Source: Ashinkailepas kermadecensis
Taxonomy: Eukaryota; Arthropoda; Thecostraca; Neolepadidae
DNA: 64,000 nt
Direction of reading: 5' to 3'
NCBI GenBank assembly: GCA_034440615.1
Contig: JAOTOM010004145.1
Coordinates: 62,001 to 126,000, forward strand
Translations under genes and position numbers: made by a program
Notes under the pieces: generated by a model
What the model was told of the DNA's origin: nothing
The model's input: only the letters and a program-made list of their open reading frames with translations
The model's database searches: none
Shown: piece after piece, positions 49,312 through 61,258 of the stretch
Position numbering within the stretch: position 1 is the first letter of the stretch
Layout of the letters: each line of letters opens with the position of its first letter

Positions 49312-51926
49312 GTGTGCTGCGGACCCAGCCGGCCTGGCCGACATATGTTCATGTGTGTGTGTGTCTCTGTGTGTGTATGTTGCAGACCTAGCCGGCCTGG
49401 CCGACATGTGTCCATGTGTGTGTTGCGGACCTAGTCGGCCTGGCCGACATGTGTCCATGTGTGTGTTGCGGACCTAGCCGGCCTGGCCGACATGTGTCCA
49501 TGTGTGTGTTGCGGACCTAGCCGGCCTGGCCGACATGTGTCCATGTGTGTATGTGTCTGTGTGTGTGTGTGTGTGTGTTGCGGACCTAGTCGGCCTGGCC
49601 GACATGTGTCCATGTGTGTGTTGCGGACCTAGTCGGCCTGGCCGACATGTGTCCATGTGTGTGTTGCGGACCTAGTCGGCCTGGCCGACATGTGTCCATG
49701 TGTGTGTTGCGGACCTAGCCGGCCTGGCCGACATGTGTTCATGTGTGTGTTGCGGACCTAGCCGGCCTGGCCGACATGTGTCCATGTGTGTGTTGCGGAC
49801 CTAGTCGGCCTGGCCGACATGTGTCCATGTGTGTGTTGCGGACCTAGTCGGCCTGGCCGACATGTGTCCATGTGTGTATGTGTCTGTGTGTGTGTGTGTG
49901 TGTGCTGCGGACCTAGCCGGCCTGGCCGACATGTGTCCATGTGTGTGTTGCGGACCTAGTCGGCCTGGCCGACATGTGTCCATGTGTGTGTTGCGGACCT
50001 AGTCGGCCTGGCCGATATGTGTCCATGTGTGTGTTGCGGACCTAGCCGGCCTGGCCGACATGTGTCCATGTGTGTGTTGCGGACCTAGCCGGCCTGGCCG
50101 ACATGTGTTCATGTGTGTGTTGCGGACCTAGCCGGCCTGGCCGACATATGTTCATGTGTGTGTTGCGGACCTAGCCGGCCTGGCCGACATGTGTCCATGT
50201 GTGTGTTGCGGACCTAGTCGGCCTGGCCGACATGTGTCCATGTGTGTGTTGCGGACCTAGTCGGCCTGGCCGACATGTGTCCATGTGTGTGTTGCGGACC
50301 TAGCCGGCCTGGCCGACATGTGTCCATGTGTGTGTTGCGGACCTGCCGGCCTGGCCGACATTGTTCATGTGTGTGTTGCGGACCTAGCCGGCCTGGCCGA
50401 CATGTGTCCATGTGTGTTGTGTTGTGTGTGTGTGTGTGTGTGTGCGGACCTAGCCGGCCTGGCCGACATGTGTCCATGTGTGTGTTGCGGACCTAGTCGG
50501 CCTGGCCGACATGTGTCCATGTGTGTGTTGCGGACCTAGCCGGCCTGGCCGACATGTGTCCATGTGTGTGTTGCGGACCTAGTCGGCCTGGCCGACATGT
50601 GTCCATGTGTGTGTTGCGGACCTAGTCGGCCTGGCCGACATGTGTCCATGTGTGTGTTGCGGACCTAGTCGGCCTGGCCGACATGTGTCCATGTGTGTGT
50701 TGCGGACCTAGTCGGCCTGGCCGACATGTGTCCATGTGTGTGTTGCGGACCTAGCCGGCCTGGCCGACATGTGTCCATGTGTGTGTTGCGGACCTAGCCG
50801 GCCTGGCCGACATATGTTCATGTGTGTGTTGCGGACCTAGCCGGCCTGGCCGACATGTGTCCATGTGTGTATGTGTCTGTGTGTGTGTGTGTGTGTGCTG
50901 CGGACCTAGCCGGCCTGGCCGACATGTGTCCATGTGTGTGTTGCGGACCTAGTCGGCCTGGCCGACATGTGTCCATGTGTGTGTTGCGGACCTAGTCGGC
51001 CTGGCCGACATGTGTCCATGTGTGTGTTGCGGACCTAGTCGGCCTGGCCGACATGTGTCCATGTGTGTGTTGCGGACCTAGTCGGCCTGGCCGACATGTG
51101 TCCATGTGTGTTGCGGACCTAGTCGGCCTGGCCGACATGTGTCCATGTGTGTGTTGCGGACCTAGTCGGCCTGGCCGACATGTGTCCATGTGTGTGTTGC
51201 GGACCTAGTCGGCCTGGCCGACATGTGTCCATGTGTGTGTTGCGGACCTAGTCGGCCTGGCCGACATGTGTCCATGTGTGTGTTGCGGACCTAGCCGGCC
51301 TGGCCGACATGTGTCCATGTGTGTGTTGCGGACCTAGCCGGCCTGGCCGACATATGTTCATGTGTGTGTTGCGGACCTAGCCGGCCTGGCCGACATGTGT
51401 CCATGTGTGTATGTGTCTGTGTGTGTGTGTGTGTGTGCTGCGGACCTAGTCGGCCTGGCCGACATGTGTCCATGTGTGTGTTGCGGACCTAGCCGGCCTG
51501 GCCGACATGTGTCCATTGTGTTGTGTTTTGTGTGTGTGTGTGTGTTGCGGACCTAGTCGGCCTGGCCGACATGTGTCCATGTGTGTGTTGCGGACCTAGT
51601 CGGCCTGGCCGACATGTGTCCATGTGTGTGTTGCGGACCTAGCCGGCCTGGCCGACATGTGTCCATGTGTGTGTTGCGGACCTAGTCGGCCTGGCCGACA
51701 TGTGTCCATGTGTGTGTTGCGGACCTAGTCGGCCTGGCCGACATGTGTCCATGTGTGTGTTGCGGACCTAGCCGGCCTGGCCGACATGTGTCCATGTGTG
51801 TGTTGCAGACCTAGCCGGCCTGGCCGACATGTGTCCATGTGTGTGTTGCGGACCTAGTCGGCCTGGCCGACATGTGTCCATGTGTGTGTTGCGGACCCAG
51901 CCGGCCTGGCCGACATGTGTCCATGT
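49312..51926. repeat. 43-bp satellite with palindromic core, about 55-60 copies
   Basis: The unit is CGGACCTAGTCGGCCTGGCC then GACATGTGTCCATGTGTGTG then TTG. GTCGGCC-T-GGCCGAC is a perfect 15-base palindrome. Units come in two forms, TAGTCGG and TAGCCGG. Some units carry a longer TG run (near 49555, 49870, 50410, 50875, 51415 and 51525), and the stretches around 50750-50900 and 51290-51440 are nearly identical, indicating higher-order duplication. Confidence 0.97.
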
Positions 51927-53525
51927 GAAGTGCCACTCACGCGGAACCGCCACGGCCGCTGTCAAAGGAACATCGCAAAATAAACTAAATAAACATGCAA
52001 GCCAATTGGAACTCGAATCTGTTTAGACAAAAGTTGCATTCCTTCCGCAATCCCAAGCAAAAATAACATTACTATTCCGGGATGACAAAGCATGCCTTTC
52101 AAATGCTGAGCATGTTTGAGTTAGTATCGAGATATTCCTAAAGAACAGAATGTCACACACATAGCACAATATAAAACACCTTCACATGGTTTTCAACTCC
52201 CGTTTGACCAATTGGCAGTGGCGGAGCTCACCGTCTGACATATGCTCATCTCCAGTCGGGAGTGAAGAAGAAAATAGCCCAGTCTGTTCAAATTCGCGAG
52301 TTGAGGCGTCGAGGAAAGGATGTAAATACAATTTCAACTTAAGATAGCATCAAAATCCTGGCGAATATAGTCATGAAGATTGGATTTTAGGCCCACTTCG
52401 AGGAAAGAAACCACCTGAAGGCGGTCCAATTTCTATTGTCTTGCACAAACTATGCAGCTATATGCTTTATCACTTGCATCCCGGTGCATAACTGAGCGAA
52501 TTTGGACACACTAAAATAATCTGGCTCTGATATACCTCTGGCAGTGGGAGGAGTCAATTTAACTAGCTACTGGCTACAGGCTGCTGCCAGCCATGCTAGA
52601 AGGGTACGAGTGCCGACAGTTGTGTTGGTAAGCTCACTGGTCACCTCAAGCTTGGCATCCAAGTCACCTTATTATGCGGCATTTATGCGAATTGTATGGT
52701 GCCGCCAGATGCGAAGTACCGCCACCCGCTCTCAGTGTTGTCCGGTTTCTCATTGTTCGGTTGCAAAGCCTTGGTCTGAAATGCATGTACTGACAAATTA
52801 ACCAGATCAAATGATAATCACGAAAATGAGCCCAAGAAAACAAGACCACACAATTTCACTTCGGCAAAACACAGGGATGTGGGCCGAAATCATTCTCAAC
52901 ATTTTGGTACATACAATATGAACCTGGTCCGACCCAAAAGCTATGGTGCAATGAAGGGTTCGTGCAGCAATAACGCATGATAAGTCGGTCCCAAATCGTG
53001 TGATTTAATGTCGCTGGTGGACCACAAATCCCATCCCTCTGTTATCATCACTCGCCGGAGAACTGCTAGACACGGCTGCTCACCGCTCTCAGTTATTGCA
53101 GTGGTTGGCACAAGTGTCCCAGGCGGCACCTTGCTTGATAGAGTGCACATCATGTGTAATGGTGAACAGCTAGAGCTAAAGGAACACACGAATGCCGTTT
53201 GTAAAAGATTGTCTGGAAGAATCGACATTAAAAGATGCACCACTGCAATGGAAGGCATTGGTAGAACAGCAACAAGCAATGTGCCGTACAAGCAACAAGC
53301 ATTTACTACCGTATTCTGAAATCATAAGTAAACTGGGTACGAAACAAGAAAATGAGCTTTTATCCTTCATAATTTGGTTTAACAACAAAGGAACTGACGT
53401 AGAAGACATGGCAAATCGCAAACGTCTTCTAGTGGCATATTCTAACAAAATTTATATGATTTGAGAAGAAAAAAAAACATTTGATAATATTCCTACGATC
53501 ACCTTTGGCTGTTGTCAACGGGGCA
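51927..53525. other. no gene confidently recognised
   Basis: Unique DNA. A plus-strand frame at 53192-53464 (90 codons, LLPYSEIISKLGTKQENELL, then SFIIWFNNKGTDVEDMANRK) has protein-like composition and ends just before an A run, but no family was recognised and no splice partner found. It may be a fragment of a transposon or a terminal exon. Confidence 0.4.
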
Positions 53526-53538
53526 GTATTACAAAGGG

Positions 53539-53700
53539 TTGGTTGGTTATTGGTTTTACAACACGTCGACCGTTGAGTCATGTAGCGTCGCCAGTCTCTC
53601 ACGCCGATTGGTCGCGGGCGAAGAGTAGCGACAGGTGAGACTCGAACCCATAACCTTTCGATTGTGAGACGAGCATCTTACCCCTAGACCACTCGTCCCC
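53539..53700 (-). mobile_element. tRNA-derived SINE, family B, copy 1
   Basis: On the minus strand the head GGGGACGAGTGGTCTAGGGG has tRNA-like box A TGGTCTAGGGGTA and box B GGGTTCGAGTCTC. The body contains GTCGCTACTCTTCGCCCGCG and the tail ends AACCAATAACCAACCAA. A 13-base target duplication GTATTACAAAGGG flanks it (53526-53538 and 53701-53713), proving retroposition. Confidence 0.88.
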
Positions 53701-54041
53701 GTATTACAAAGGGGTTGAAATAAGATCACAGCTGAAGTGCACCCTTAGTACCTTGGGATGATCTCACCCGCAGTACTTTCTTCAGGGAGGTCACTTTTTA
53801 TTTCCACCCCATATTTAGGGGTGCTTCGGTGGAGCATTCCAGATTGACCACGGTCAGGAAAAAGGTTTATGGCCAGTACGTACAAATTATTACGTACAAG
53901 AGTAAGCCAGATTTACGTGCAGAGTCTACATATTCCACCGACGTTTCGCACTGAGCGACTGGAAAGAAAAAGTTATATAAAAGGACAAACTTCGGCATGG
54001 AAAGCTCCTCTCATTATATACAACCAGTCCCGTAGATCCAT

Positions 54042-54383
54042 GGGGCGTCGGTAACTCAGTGGTTAATCTGAGCGTCTGGCATGCCAGAGGTACGGGGTTC
54101 GATTCCTCGTGGTGCCCGCCCTTACTACCAGGGTGATTGTTGTTGGTTGGTTATTGGTTTTACGACACGTCGACCGTTGGGTCATGTAGCATCGCCAATC
54201 TCTCACGCCGGTTGGTCGCGGGCGAAGAGTAGCGACAGGTGAGACTCGAACCCACAATCTTTCGATTGTGAGACGAGCATCTTACCCCTAGACCACTCGT
54301 CCCCTACCAGAGTGAGAGGCAGGCGACGCCATATGGCCTCAGCTGCTGAGTGCGCCGTAAAGTCACAACCACCACCACCACCA
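54042..54383 (+). mobile_element. tRNA-derived SINE, family A, copy 2, interrupted
   Basis: Head GGGGCGTCGGTAACTCAGTG has box A-like TAACTCAGTGGTTAA and box B GGGTTCGATTCCTC. The acceptor-stem ends GGGCGTC and GGTGCCC can pair with wobbles. The body resumes after an inserted SINE B with GTGAGAGGCAGGCGACGCC and GCCGTAAAGTCACAACC, followed by an ACC-repeat tail. It matches the copy at 1277-1440. Confidence 0.85.
54137..54303 (-). mobile_element. tRNA-derived SINE, family B, copy 2, nested in SINE A
   Basis: Nearly identical to 53539-53700, same orientation, with tail TTGTTGTTGGTTGG on the plus strand at the left. Flanked by the target duplication CTACCAGGGTGA (54125-54136) and CTACCAGAGTGA (54304-54315), which belongs to the SINE A body. 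SINE B therefore jumped into SINE A. Confidence 0.9.
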
Positions 54384-54691
54384 TCCCATGGATTCCAGAA
54401 AATCTTCTTTTTTTTAAACAAAAAAAAAACACGAGCACATGCACAGCACGAGCCCAGTGACAGCTGACTGACAACGTGCCAGAATATCGGGTTACAGCCA
54501 AACAGCTGACTGACAACGTGCCAGAATATCGGGTTACAGCCAAACACGGGCTGCGACATTCACCTCTGCGCACAAACAACATGAGCCCGAGATAAGAGGA
54601 CAGGCCGCCGGCCACGTAACCAGCGTCTGGCGACCCCTGGACAGTGATAAGATAACCGAAAAACGCCCGGCTCAAGCGTACTGGGCAAGGT
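54384..54691. other. unique DNA with a 47-bp duplication
   Basis: CAGCTGACTGACAACGTGCC followed by AGAATATCGGGTTACAGCCA is present twice in tandem at about 54460-54545. A T run and an A run occur at 54408-54429. Confidence 0.8.
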
Positions 54692-55272
54692 ACGCTACTG
54701 CTGCCAGGACGGACAGACTTCCAACACAGGTCGGTCACCGTTGTCAGGTGCGGCACTGCTGCCGGGACGGACAGACTTCCAACACAGGTCGGTCACCGTT
54801 GTCAGGTGCGGCACTGCTGCCGGGGTGGACAGACTTCCAGCACAGGTCGGTCACCGTTGTCAGGTGCGGCACTGCTGCCGGGGTGGACAGACTTCCAACA
54901 CAGGTCGGTCACCGTTGTCTGGTGCGGCACTGCTGCCGGGGCGGACAGACTTCCAACACAGGTCGGTCACCGTTGTCTGGTGCGGCACTGCTGCCGGGAC
55001 GGACAGACTTCCAGCACAGGTCGGTCACCGTTGTCAGGTGCGGCACTGCTGCCGGGACGGACAGACATCCAACACAGGTCGGTCACCGTTGTCAGGTGCG
55101 GCACTGCTGCCGGGACGGACAGACTTCCAGCACAGGTCGGTCACCGTTGTCAGGTGCGGCACTGCTGCCGGGACGGACAGACTTCCAACACAGGTCGGTC
55201 ACCGTTGTCAGGTGCGGCACTGCTGCCGGGACGGACAGACTTCCAGCACAGGTCGGTCACCGTTGTCTGGTG
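54692..55272. repeat. 58-bp minisatellite, ten copies
   Basis: The unit contains GGTGCGGCACTGCTGCCGGG, ACGGACAGACTTCCAACACA and GGTCGGTCACCGTTGTCA. Variants are AACACAGG/AGCACAGG and GTCAGG/GTCTGG. The plus-strand frames of 190-236 codons are artefacts. Confidence 0.97.
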
Positions 55273-55479
55273 CGCTGTCGTATTTTGCTTCAGAGACAAC
55301 GACTGGAGGGTGGCGACCAAAGTTTTCATAACCTGTCTCGACAGGAGGGGAGGCCGAGGTGCAGAGGAAACCGGGTAATGAGGGGAACTCAACCGGAGAG
55401 GAAAATGACTACAGGAGACGTCAGTGAGGGGAGGACGGCACGGAACATGAGCAGATAGCACGGGACACTGACAACAGAA

Positions 55480-55655
55480 GACACAACGGACAATAACAGC
55501 GGACAAAATGGACATTAACAGCAAACAAAACGGACAATAATAGCAGACAACATGCAACACCAACAACAGCCGACGCCACTGACAATAACAGCAGACAACA
55601 TGCAACACCAACAACAGCCGACACCACTGACAACAACAGCAGACAACACGGAACA
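55480..55655. repeat. 48-bp degenerate tandem repeat
   Basis: ACAATAACAGCAGACAACAT and AACACCAACAACAGCCGAC recur at a 48-base spacing, cleanest from 55540 to 55650. Confidence 0.85.
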
Positions 55656-56639
55656 GTGACAGCACGGCATACCTCGGACCAGACAATGGATCATGGTCGA
55701 TCAATGGACACAGCTGATCATGATCGACGTGACGTCCCTGTGCAAGCCCAAAGTGATATCGACAGAAACAAATTCAACGCTTATTTTAGGTTTGAATTGC
55801 ACGAAGATGACGAATTACGCGCAACAAGCGTACAAATGGCAAGACACAGCACCTATGCATTTGTGTACAGTACATTTGGACATTCTTCGTACCGAGAAAC
55901 GGCGTGGAAACGCGGTTATGTAATACATAGCTTCCTGTATCGGTATATTCCTAACTTGCGTACTGAATCATCAACGTGGTGCTGCTCGTACTGTGTCAGC
56001 ATAGCTAGTGTTCCGGTTTCAGCCAATGTTCTACCGAGTCGAGGTCGTCAATTATGATTGCTGTCATCGGCATGTAGGTCATTCGGCTGGAAAACGCATA
56101 GTGATCGTGCAAATATATTTCGAAACAGATAGCCATGGTCAGCCGAAGTATACTCAGCCCATTTCTTCCGTAACCATGCCATTTTCGGGACCATCTCAAA
56201 CCGTGCTATTTGCACCCAAGACACAGCATGGCCAATGTCGACACTGAACACAAGCGCCCACGCGCAGCCGATTCCAGATAAGTGACGTGTGTCGGTGACG
56301 CCTGGTGGTCACCAGCACATCCTCCTCTATCGCCAGCAATAGCTCGACCACGTCATCACTGCACAACTGGAGAACCATTTCGGTGGAATCCAGGAGGCGG
56401 CGGTGCAGCCGACGGTGCAGCCGACCAGGCGGCGGCAAAGGCGGCGCAGCGGGCACAATCTGACGCGCGGTGGCCGCAGATAGCGGCGCATCCTGCGGCG
56501 GCGTGTTTGCGGCGCGACACACGTGTCGGCCGTGCCGTACCTATCGGCACCACTTCCGAGACACGTCGGCCGGCAGGAAGGCCGGCCCGCCTATCCGGCC
56601 TCCCACGCAGCGGTCTCCTGTGCTGGAGACGAGCCACCC
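55656..56639. other. no gene confidently recognised
   Basis: Unique DNA. A minus-strand frame around 56390-56270 (STEMVLQLCSDDVVELLLAI, then EEDVLVTTRRHRH) is protein-like but has no recognised domain or convincing splice sites. Confidence 0.4.
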
Positions 56640-57628
56640 CACCGGCGGGGCGGCTCGCCGGCGGGGTGGGGTCGCTGGCGCGGAGGGGTGAGCTCGCCAG
56701 CGGGGTGGGGTCGCTGGCGGGGTGGGGTTCGCTGACGGGGTGGGGGTCGCCGACGGGGTGGGATTCGCTGACGGGGTGGGGTCGCCGACGGGATGGGGTT
56801 CGCTGACGGGAGTGGGGTCGCCGACGGGGTGGGGTTCGCTGACGGGGTGGGGGTCGCCGACGGGGTGTGTTCGCTGACGGGGGTGGGGTCGCCGACGGGG
56901 TGGGGTTCGCTGACGGGGGGGGGGTCGCCGACGGGGTGGGGTTCGCTGACGGGGTGGGGTCGCCGACGGGGTGGGGTTCGCTGGGGGTGGGGTCGCCGAC
57001 GGGGTGGGGTCGCCGACGGGGTGGGGTTCGCTGACGGGGTGGAGGGGGGTTCGCCGACGGGGGGGTCGCCGACGGGGTGGGTTTCACGGGGTTGCTGACG
57101 CGGAGGGGTGGGGTCGCCGACGGGGTGTGTTCGCTGACGCGGAGGGGTGGGCTCTCCGGCGGGGTGTGTTCGCTGACGCGGAGGGGTGGGCTCTCCGGCG
57201 GGGTGTGTTCGCTGACGGGGTGGGCTCGCCGGCGGGGTGTGTTCGCTGACGCGGAGGGGTGGGCTCTCCGACGGGGTGGGGTTCGCTGACGGGGTGGGCT
57301 CTCCGACGGGGTGTGTTCGCTGACGCGGAGGGGTGGGCTCTCCGACGGGGTGGGGTTCGCTGACGGGGTGGGCTCTCCGACGGGGTGTGTTCGCTGACGC
57401 GGAGGGGTGGGCTCTCCGACGGGGTGGGGGTCGCCGACGGGGTGGGGGTCGCCGACGGGGTGTGTTCGCTGACGCGGAGGGGTGGGCTCTCCGGCGGGGT
57501 GTGTTCGCTGACGCGGAGGGGTGGGCTCTCCGGCGGGGTGGGGGTCGCCGACGGGGTGTGTTCGCTGACGCGGAGGGGTGGGCTCTCCGGCGGGGTGTGT
57601 TGGCTGACGCGGAGGGGTGGGCTCTCCC
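56640..57628. repeat. G-rich minisatellite, two related blocks
   Basis: Left block (56640-57075): GGGGTGGGGTTCGCTGAC and GGGGTCGCCGAC units of 15-20 bases. Right block (57080-57628): a unit near 39 bases with GGGGTGTGTTCGCTGACGCG and GAGGGGTGGGCTCTCCG. The plus strand is packed with runs of four G. The 451-codon proline-rich minus frame is an artefact. Confidence 0.96.
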
Positions 57629-59763
57629 ACGGGACGGGCTGCCGGCGGCCACGGTGCCGCTGCCGGCGGGGAGCCCACAGGACGGTGAAGTACAATCGTG
57701 TCTTCGTGCAATAACGTAGTTGCACCCTGGGAAGAATTTGACTAGCTGGACGCGTTACTCGTCCTTTCAGCCTGCTTTGTAACGGACGGTTACAATGCAG
57801 CCCGATCACGCTGGGCAGATGCTGAGGTCAGGCCAGAGTCGGGGACAGTGCCGGGCGCTGGGGGCACTTGGTTGTGCCGGTGCCGGTGCCGGTGCCGCCT
57901 GCTGCCTGACTGCGCCGCTGTTGAGTCGACGACACTCAGCGACGACACTCAGACGACACTCAGTGCCGCAACACTACCGCCACCGATCGTCCGATGCCCT
58001 GAACGGCCACTGCTCATGAGAGCGGCACAACGGTGGTCAAAATCGATAGAATATCGCCGTTTGTCAGCGGGCCGACTTCGGAGCAGTTGTTGCGATGGTC
58101 GCCGACAATAATGTTAGCCGGCTAAATGCCAGCCCTGTCTCCAAAGTTAAATTTTACAAATTCCGAAGCGGTTTCATCAGGCAGTTGAAGCCTAGAAATC
58201 AGAAATAGCAGAACAACAGGATAGGGCGTAGCGGGGGCAGGTTAAGTACACCGGAGGTTTATGCTTTACAATGTGCTATTTGACCAGAGCCGTGCTGCTG
58301 AACGGGTGACCATGGGTAGCGCAGTGCCATCCTTGGCTTCGTCAGGCACGCACCGTCGACACCTACCCGTTTATTGGGGCTGAACTGCCACCAGATGTGC
58401 CACCCGACGCGAAACCCACCGCCTCCCAGCCAAGCACCACTCAAGTCGCCCATTATCCAATTAATCCAGCCGGCGCCACATACGGCTCTACCTGCCACCT
58501 AGCCATTTTTCACTTGAATTCAATTGCCCGTCTCCCCTGCCAGCGCAGGCGGTCTCAAGGACAAATAAATTCCGGCCCAATTACCGGCAATTCTGGCGAT
58601 GACGACGCCTGCCGGGGTCTGCCGGGGCCGGCCGAGGGCGAGCGCGGCCGGCATTCGGCCTGCCGACGAGGTAAGCTGCTCGGATCCAGCACGCCGCAGT
58701 GCCAACAACCGGCTGTTGCACCATGGTGCGCGGTAAATCACCACGTGTCGAGCTGTCCGGCTCGGACGCCGCCGGACATATTGCTCTCGGCCGTGACACA
58801 ACCGCTGTTCTCGGTTTGAATAAATTGCATCCAGGTTCAATTTCAGTGGTGTTTCATTCAGGTCGAAGCCAATATCTCGGCGGCCGATTCTCTATGAAGT
58901 ACGTGACACTTGTGACAAGGCGGCGGCGCGCTCTGATTCGTGGCGGTCATCGCCGCGCGTAATGGCTTAACATTTGCCAAAAGGTCAACAGTCGTGCGCT
59001 GTGATTCGACACAGTCGGCGATGGCCGAATCGCGGCCGGCCCGCGCTTGCAACGACCCCGGTGCTGACAGCGAACGGCGGCCAATCGAGTCGATTGGAGA
59101 AGGGGACGCTCACCGGCCGCCTCTGGTCAGACGATCGTCGCCGAGTGAGCCGACGCGCCACTCGATACAACACGCCATCGGAGTCGGTCCGACTGTGGGG
59201 CGTGCAGCATGCTGTCGCATGGGAACAACAACAGATTCTGCAGCAAGCGACTCGGTCAGGCTGGAATTTGTGGGTTGCTGGGGTTTCCTTAGTCCGCTTG
59301 ATCTGGGTCTTGGCAAAGCAGCTAAAGACAAGTATCACAGTGGTGGCCAGGGCGGTGCCACTGCCTATTTTTGTCTTTTTTTCGTGCAGTCCTCGCGATG
59401 TTTTCCAGCGCCACTATTCCTCCTGGTGTCCTTGAGGGGAAGACACACTCCCATTTCCTTCCTAATTAATGCTATTTTTTCTTCATAGCTGGGCTTTGGA
59501 AACACTTAGCAATCCGTGAAGAAATCGTGTGTATATCATGACAATGATAAACACTACTGTCAGAGGAGTGCTCATGCAGCACTCCAGCCAATACGAGGCC
59601 GAAATCGCAGCCGCCGGATGCCGTTCATACAGGAGCAGGTAGATATGTAGTTAGTTGCCCAGATGGGGCTGGGGTTGAATGGCTGGCCCAATGCGGGTCT
59701 TCTCATCCGTGGAAGACAGTAGCGATAGAACGATCAAAGATGGTACGATACCCATCACAAGAT
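57629..59763. other. upstream unique DNA, no gene
   Basis: GC-balanced unique sequence with AATTAAT and CCGGCC clusters and few repeats apart from a GACGACACTCAG triplication near 57925-57965. It could hold regulatory DNA for zfh1, but nothing in the sequence demonstrates it. Confidence 0.45.
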
Positions 59764-60131
59764 TGGTTGACTGGCTATTGGCTGACTGGCTATTGGCTGA
59801 CTGGCTATTGGCTGACTGGCTATTGGCTGACTGGCTATTGGTTGACTGGCTATTGGCTGACTGGCTATTGGTTGACTGGCTATTGGCTGACTGGCTATTG
59901 GCTGACTGGCTATTGGTTGACTAGCTATTGGCTGACTGGCTATTGGCTGACTGGCTATTGGTTGACTGGCTATTGGCTGACTGGCTATTGGCTGACTGGC
60001 TATTGGTTGACTAGCTATTGGTTGACTGGCTATTGGTTGACTGGCTATTGGTTGACTGGCTATTGGCTGACTGGCTATTGGTTGACTGGCTATTGGTTGA
60101 CTGGCTATTGGTTGACTGGCTATTGGTTTCT
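59764..60131. repeat. 15-bp minisatellite
   Basis: About 24 copies of GACTGGCTATTGGCT with GGTT/GGCT and CTAGC variants. Frames of repeating LADWL and TGYWL are artefacts of the 15-base period. Confidence 0.98.
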
Positions 60132-60755
60132 TGAATGAAGTAGAGGGTTAGACACTTCGAATAGTGTGCAGGACGGAGCAGGATGAGTGGATACGGCTGG
60201 CATCACGAACATCATCAATGCCAATGTAAAAATAATCCGCCATGTTCACAATTATAGAACACATCTGGACTTCGGACGTGCGACGAGATTCCAATGACGA
60301 AAACAGGCCGATAACGTGCTGCCGCGCTGGGAGCGCGCGCTCGCCGCCGACGCGCTCCTCCGACCGATGACATCCGGCGGGGGCCGTGTGGTACACCACC
60401 CGGCTGGTCGGTGTTTCCAGCACATTCGGGCCGGCCGTCAGGTGGCGTCCCCCTGCCGCCGGCAGCCGCACGGGCTGAGCTGCCAGCCGCCGCCGGCCGC
60501 CGCTAGTTGGGTCGTGTCACGGCCGCTGATACCATCGCGTCCAATTTGCTGTTATCAGTACCTCGGGGCTCAAGTCCCAATGAACTCAGGTTCACCGGAC
60601 GGGACATTTGTTATTGTTCGTCGGTTAACTAGAGTTTGATTAGCGATAAGCGCCGTTGCAATTTGGCCCTTATCGGCGTCCATCACTCGGCTGCGTCTGC
60701 AAATGTGCGGAGCGCGCCATTGTTGCCGGCTGGAGAGGCCCGCAGTCAGACCGGC
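60132..60755. other. no gene
   Basis: GC-rich unique DNA from 60310 to 60530; no domain in any frame. Confidence 0.6.
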
Positions 60756-61258
60756 TCGGCCTTACTGCCAGACCTGGACCCGGCTCTGGGCACAGACCCA
60801 CATCCAGACCAAGACCAAGACCCGGGACTGCCTCAAGATTCAAACCATACACACGCATGCACACACACACACACACACACACACATCCAGACGAGGCCCG
60901 CGCCCACTCCCAGACTCAGATTCGACCTCAGACCAGGACGTAGATACAGACTCAGACGCAGACCCGAGTCTGTACAAAGACACAGACCTGAACCCTCACC
61001 CAGACGCAGATTCAGATCCGTACGCAGAGCCGAGCCTACTCCCAGACCCAGATCAGATCCGTATGATCAGATCAGATCCCATTCAGATCCGTACGCAGAG
61101 CCGAGCCTATTCCCAGACCCAGATCCGGACCCGCACCTAGTGGTCACAAACCTGAAGTCGCACCTAGGCAACCGGATCAGTACCCAGAAACAGACATCGG
61201 TACACACCAAGACACAGAGCCGGATCCAGAACCACACCCGGATTCAGACCCGGACATA
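60756..61258. repeat. degenerate CAGACC/CAGATC repeats with a CA run
   Basis: Irregular hexamer-like repeats (CAGACCCAGATC, CAGACGCAGA), with a CA dinucleotide run at 60858-60884. Confidence 0.8.

Noticed and set aside
53620..53700. Functional tRNA gene on the minus strand
   Set aside because: The head is followed by a SINE body and is flanked by a target-site duplication; a nearly identical copy lies at 54137-54303.
56356..57809. Proline-rich frames of up to 451 codons
   Set aside because: Translation of a G-rich minisatellite in more than one frame; composition follows the DNA repeat.
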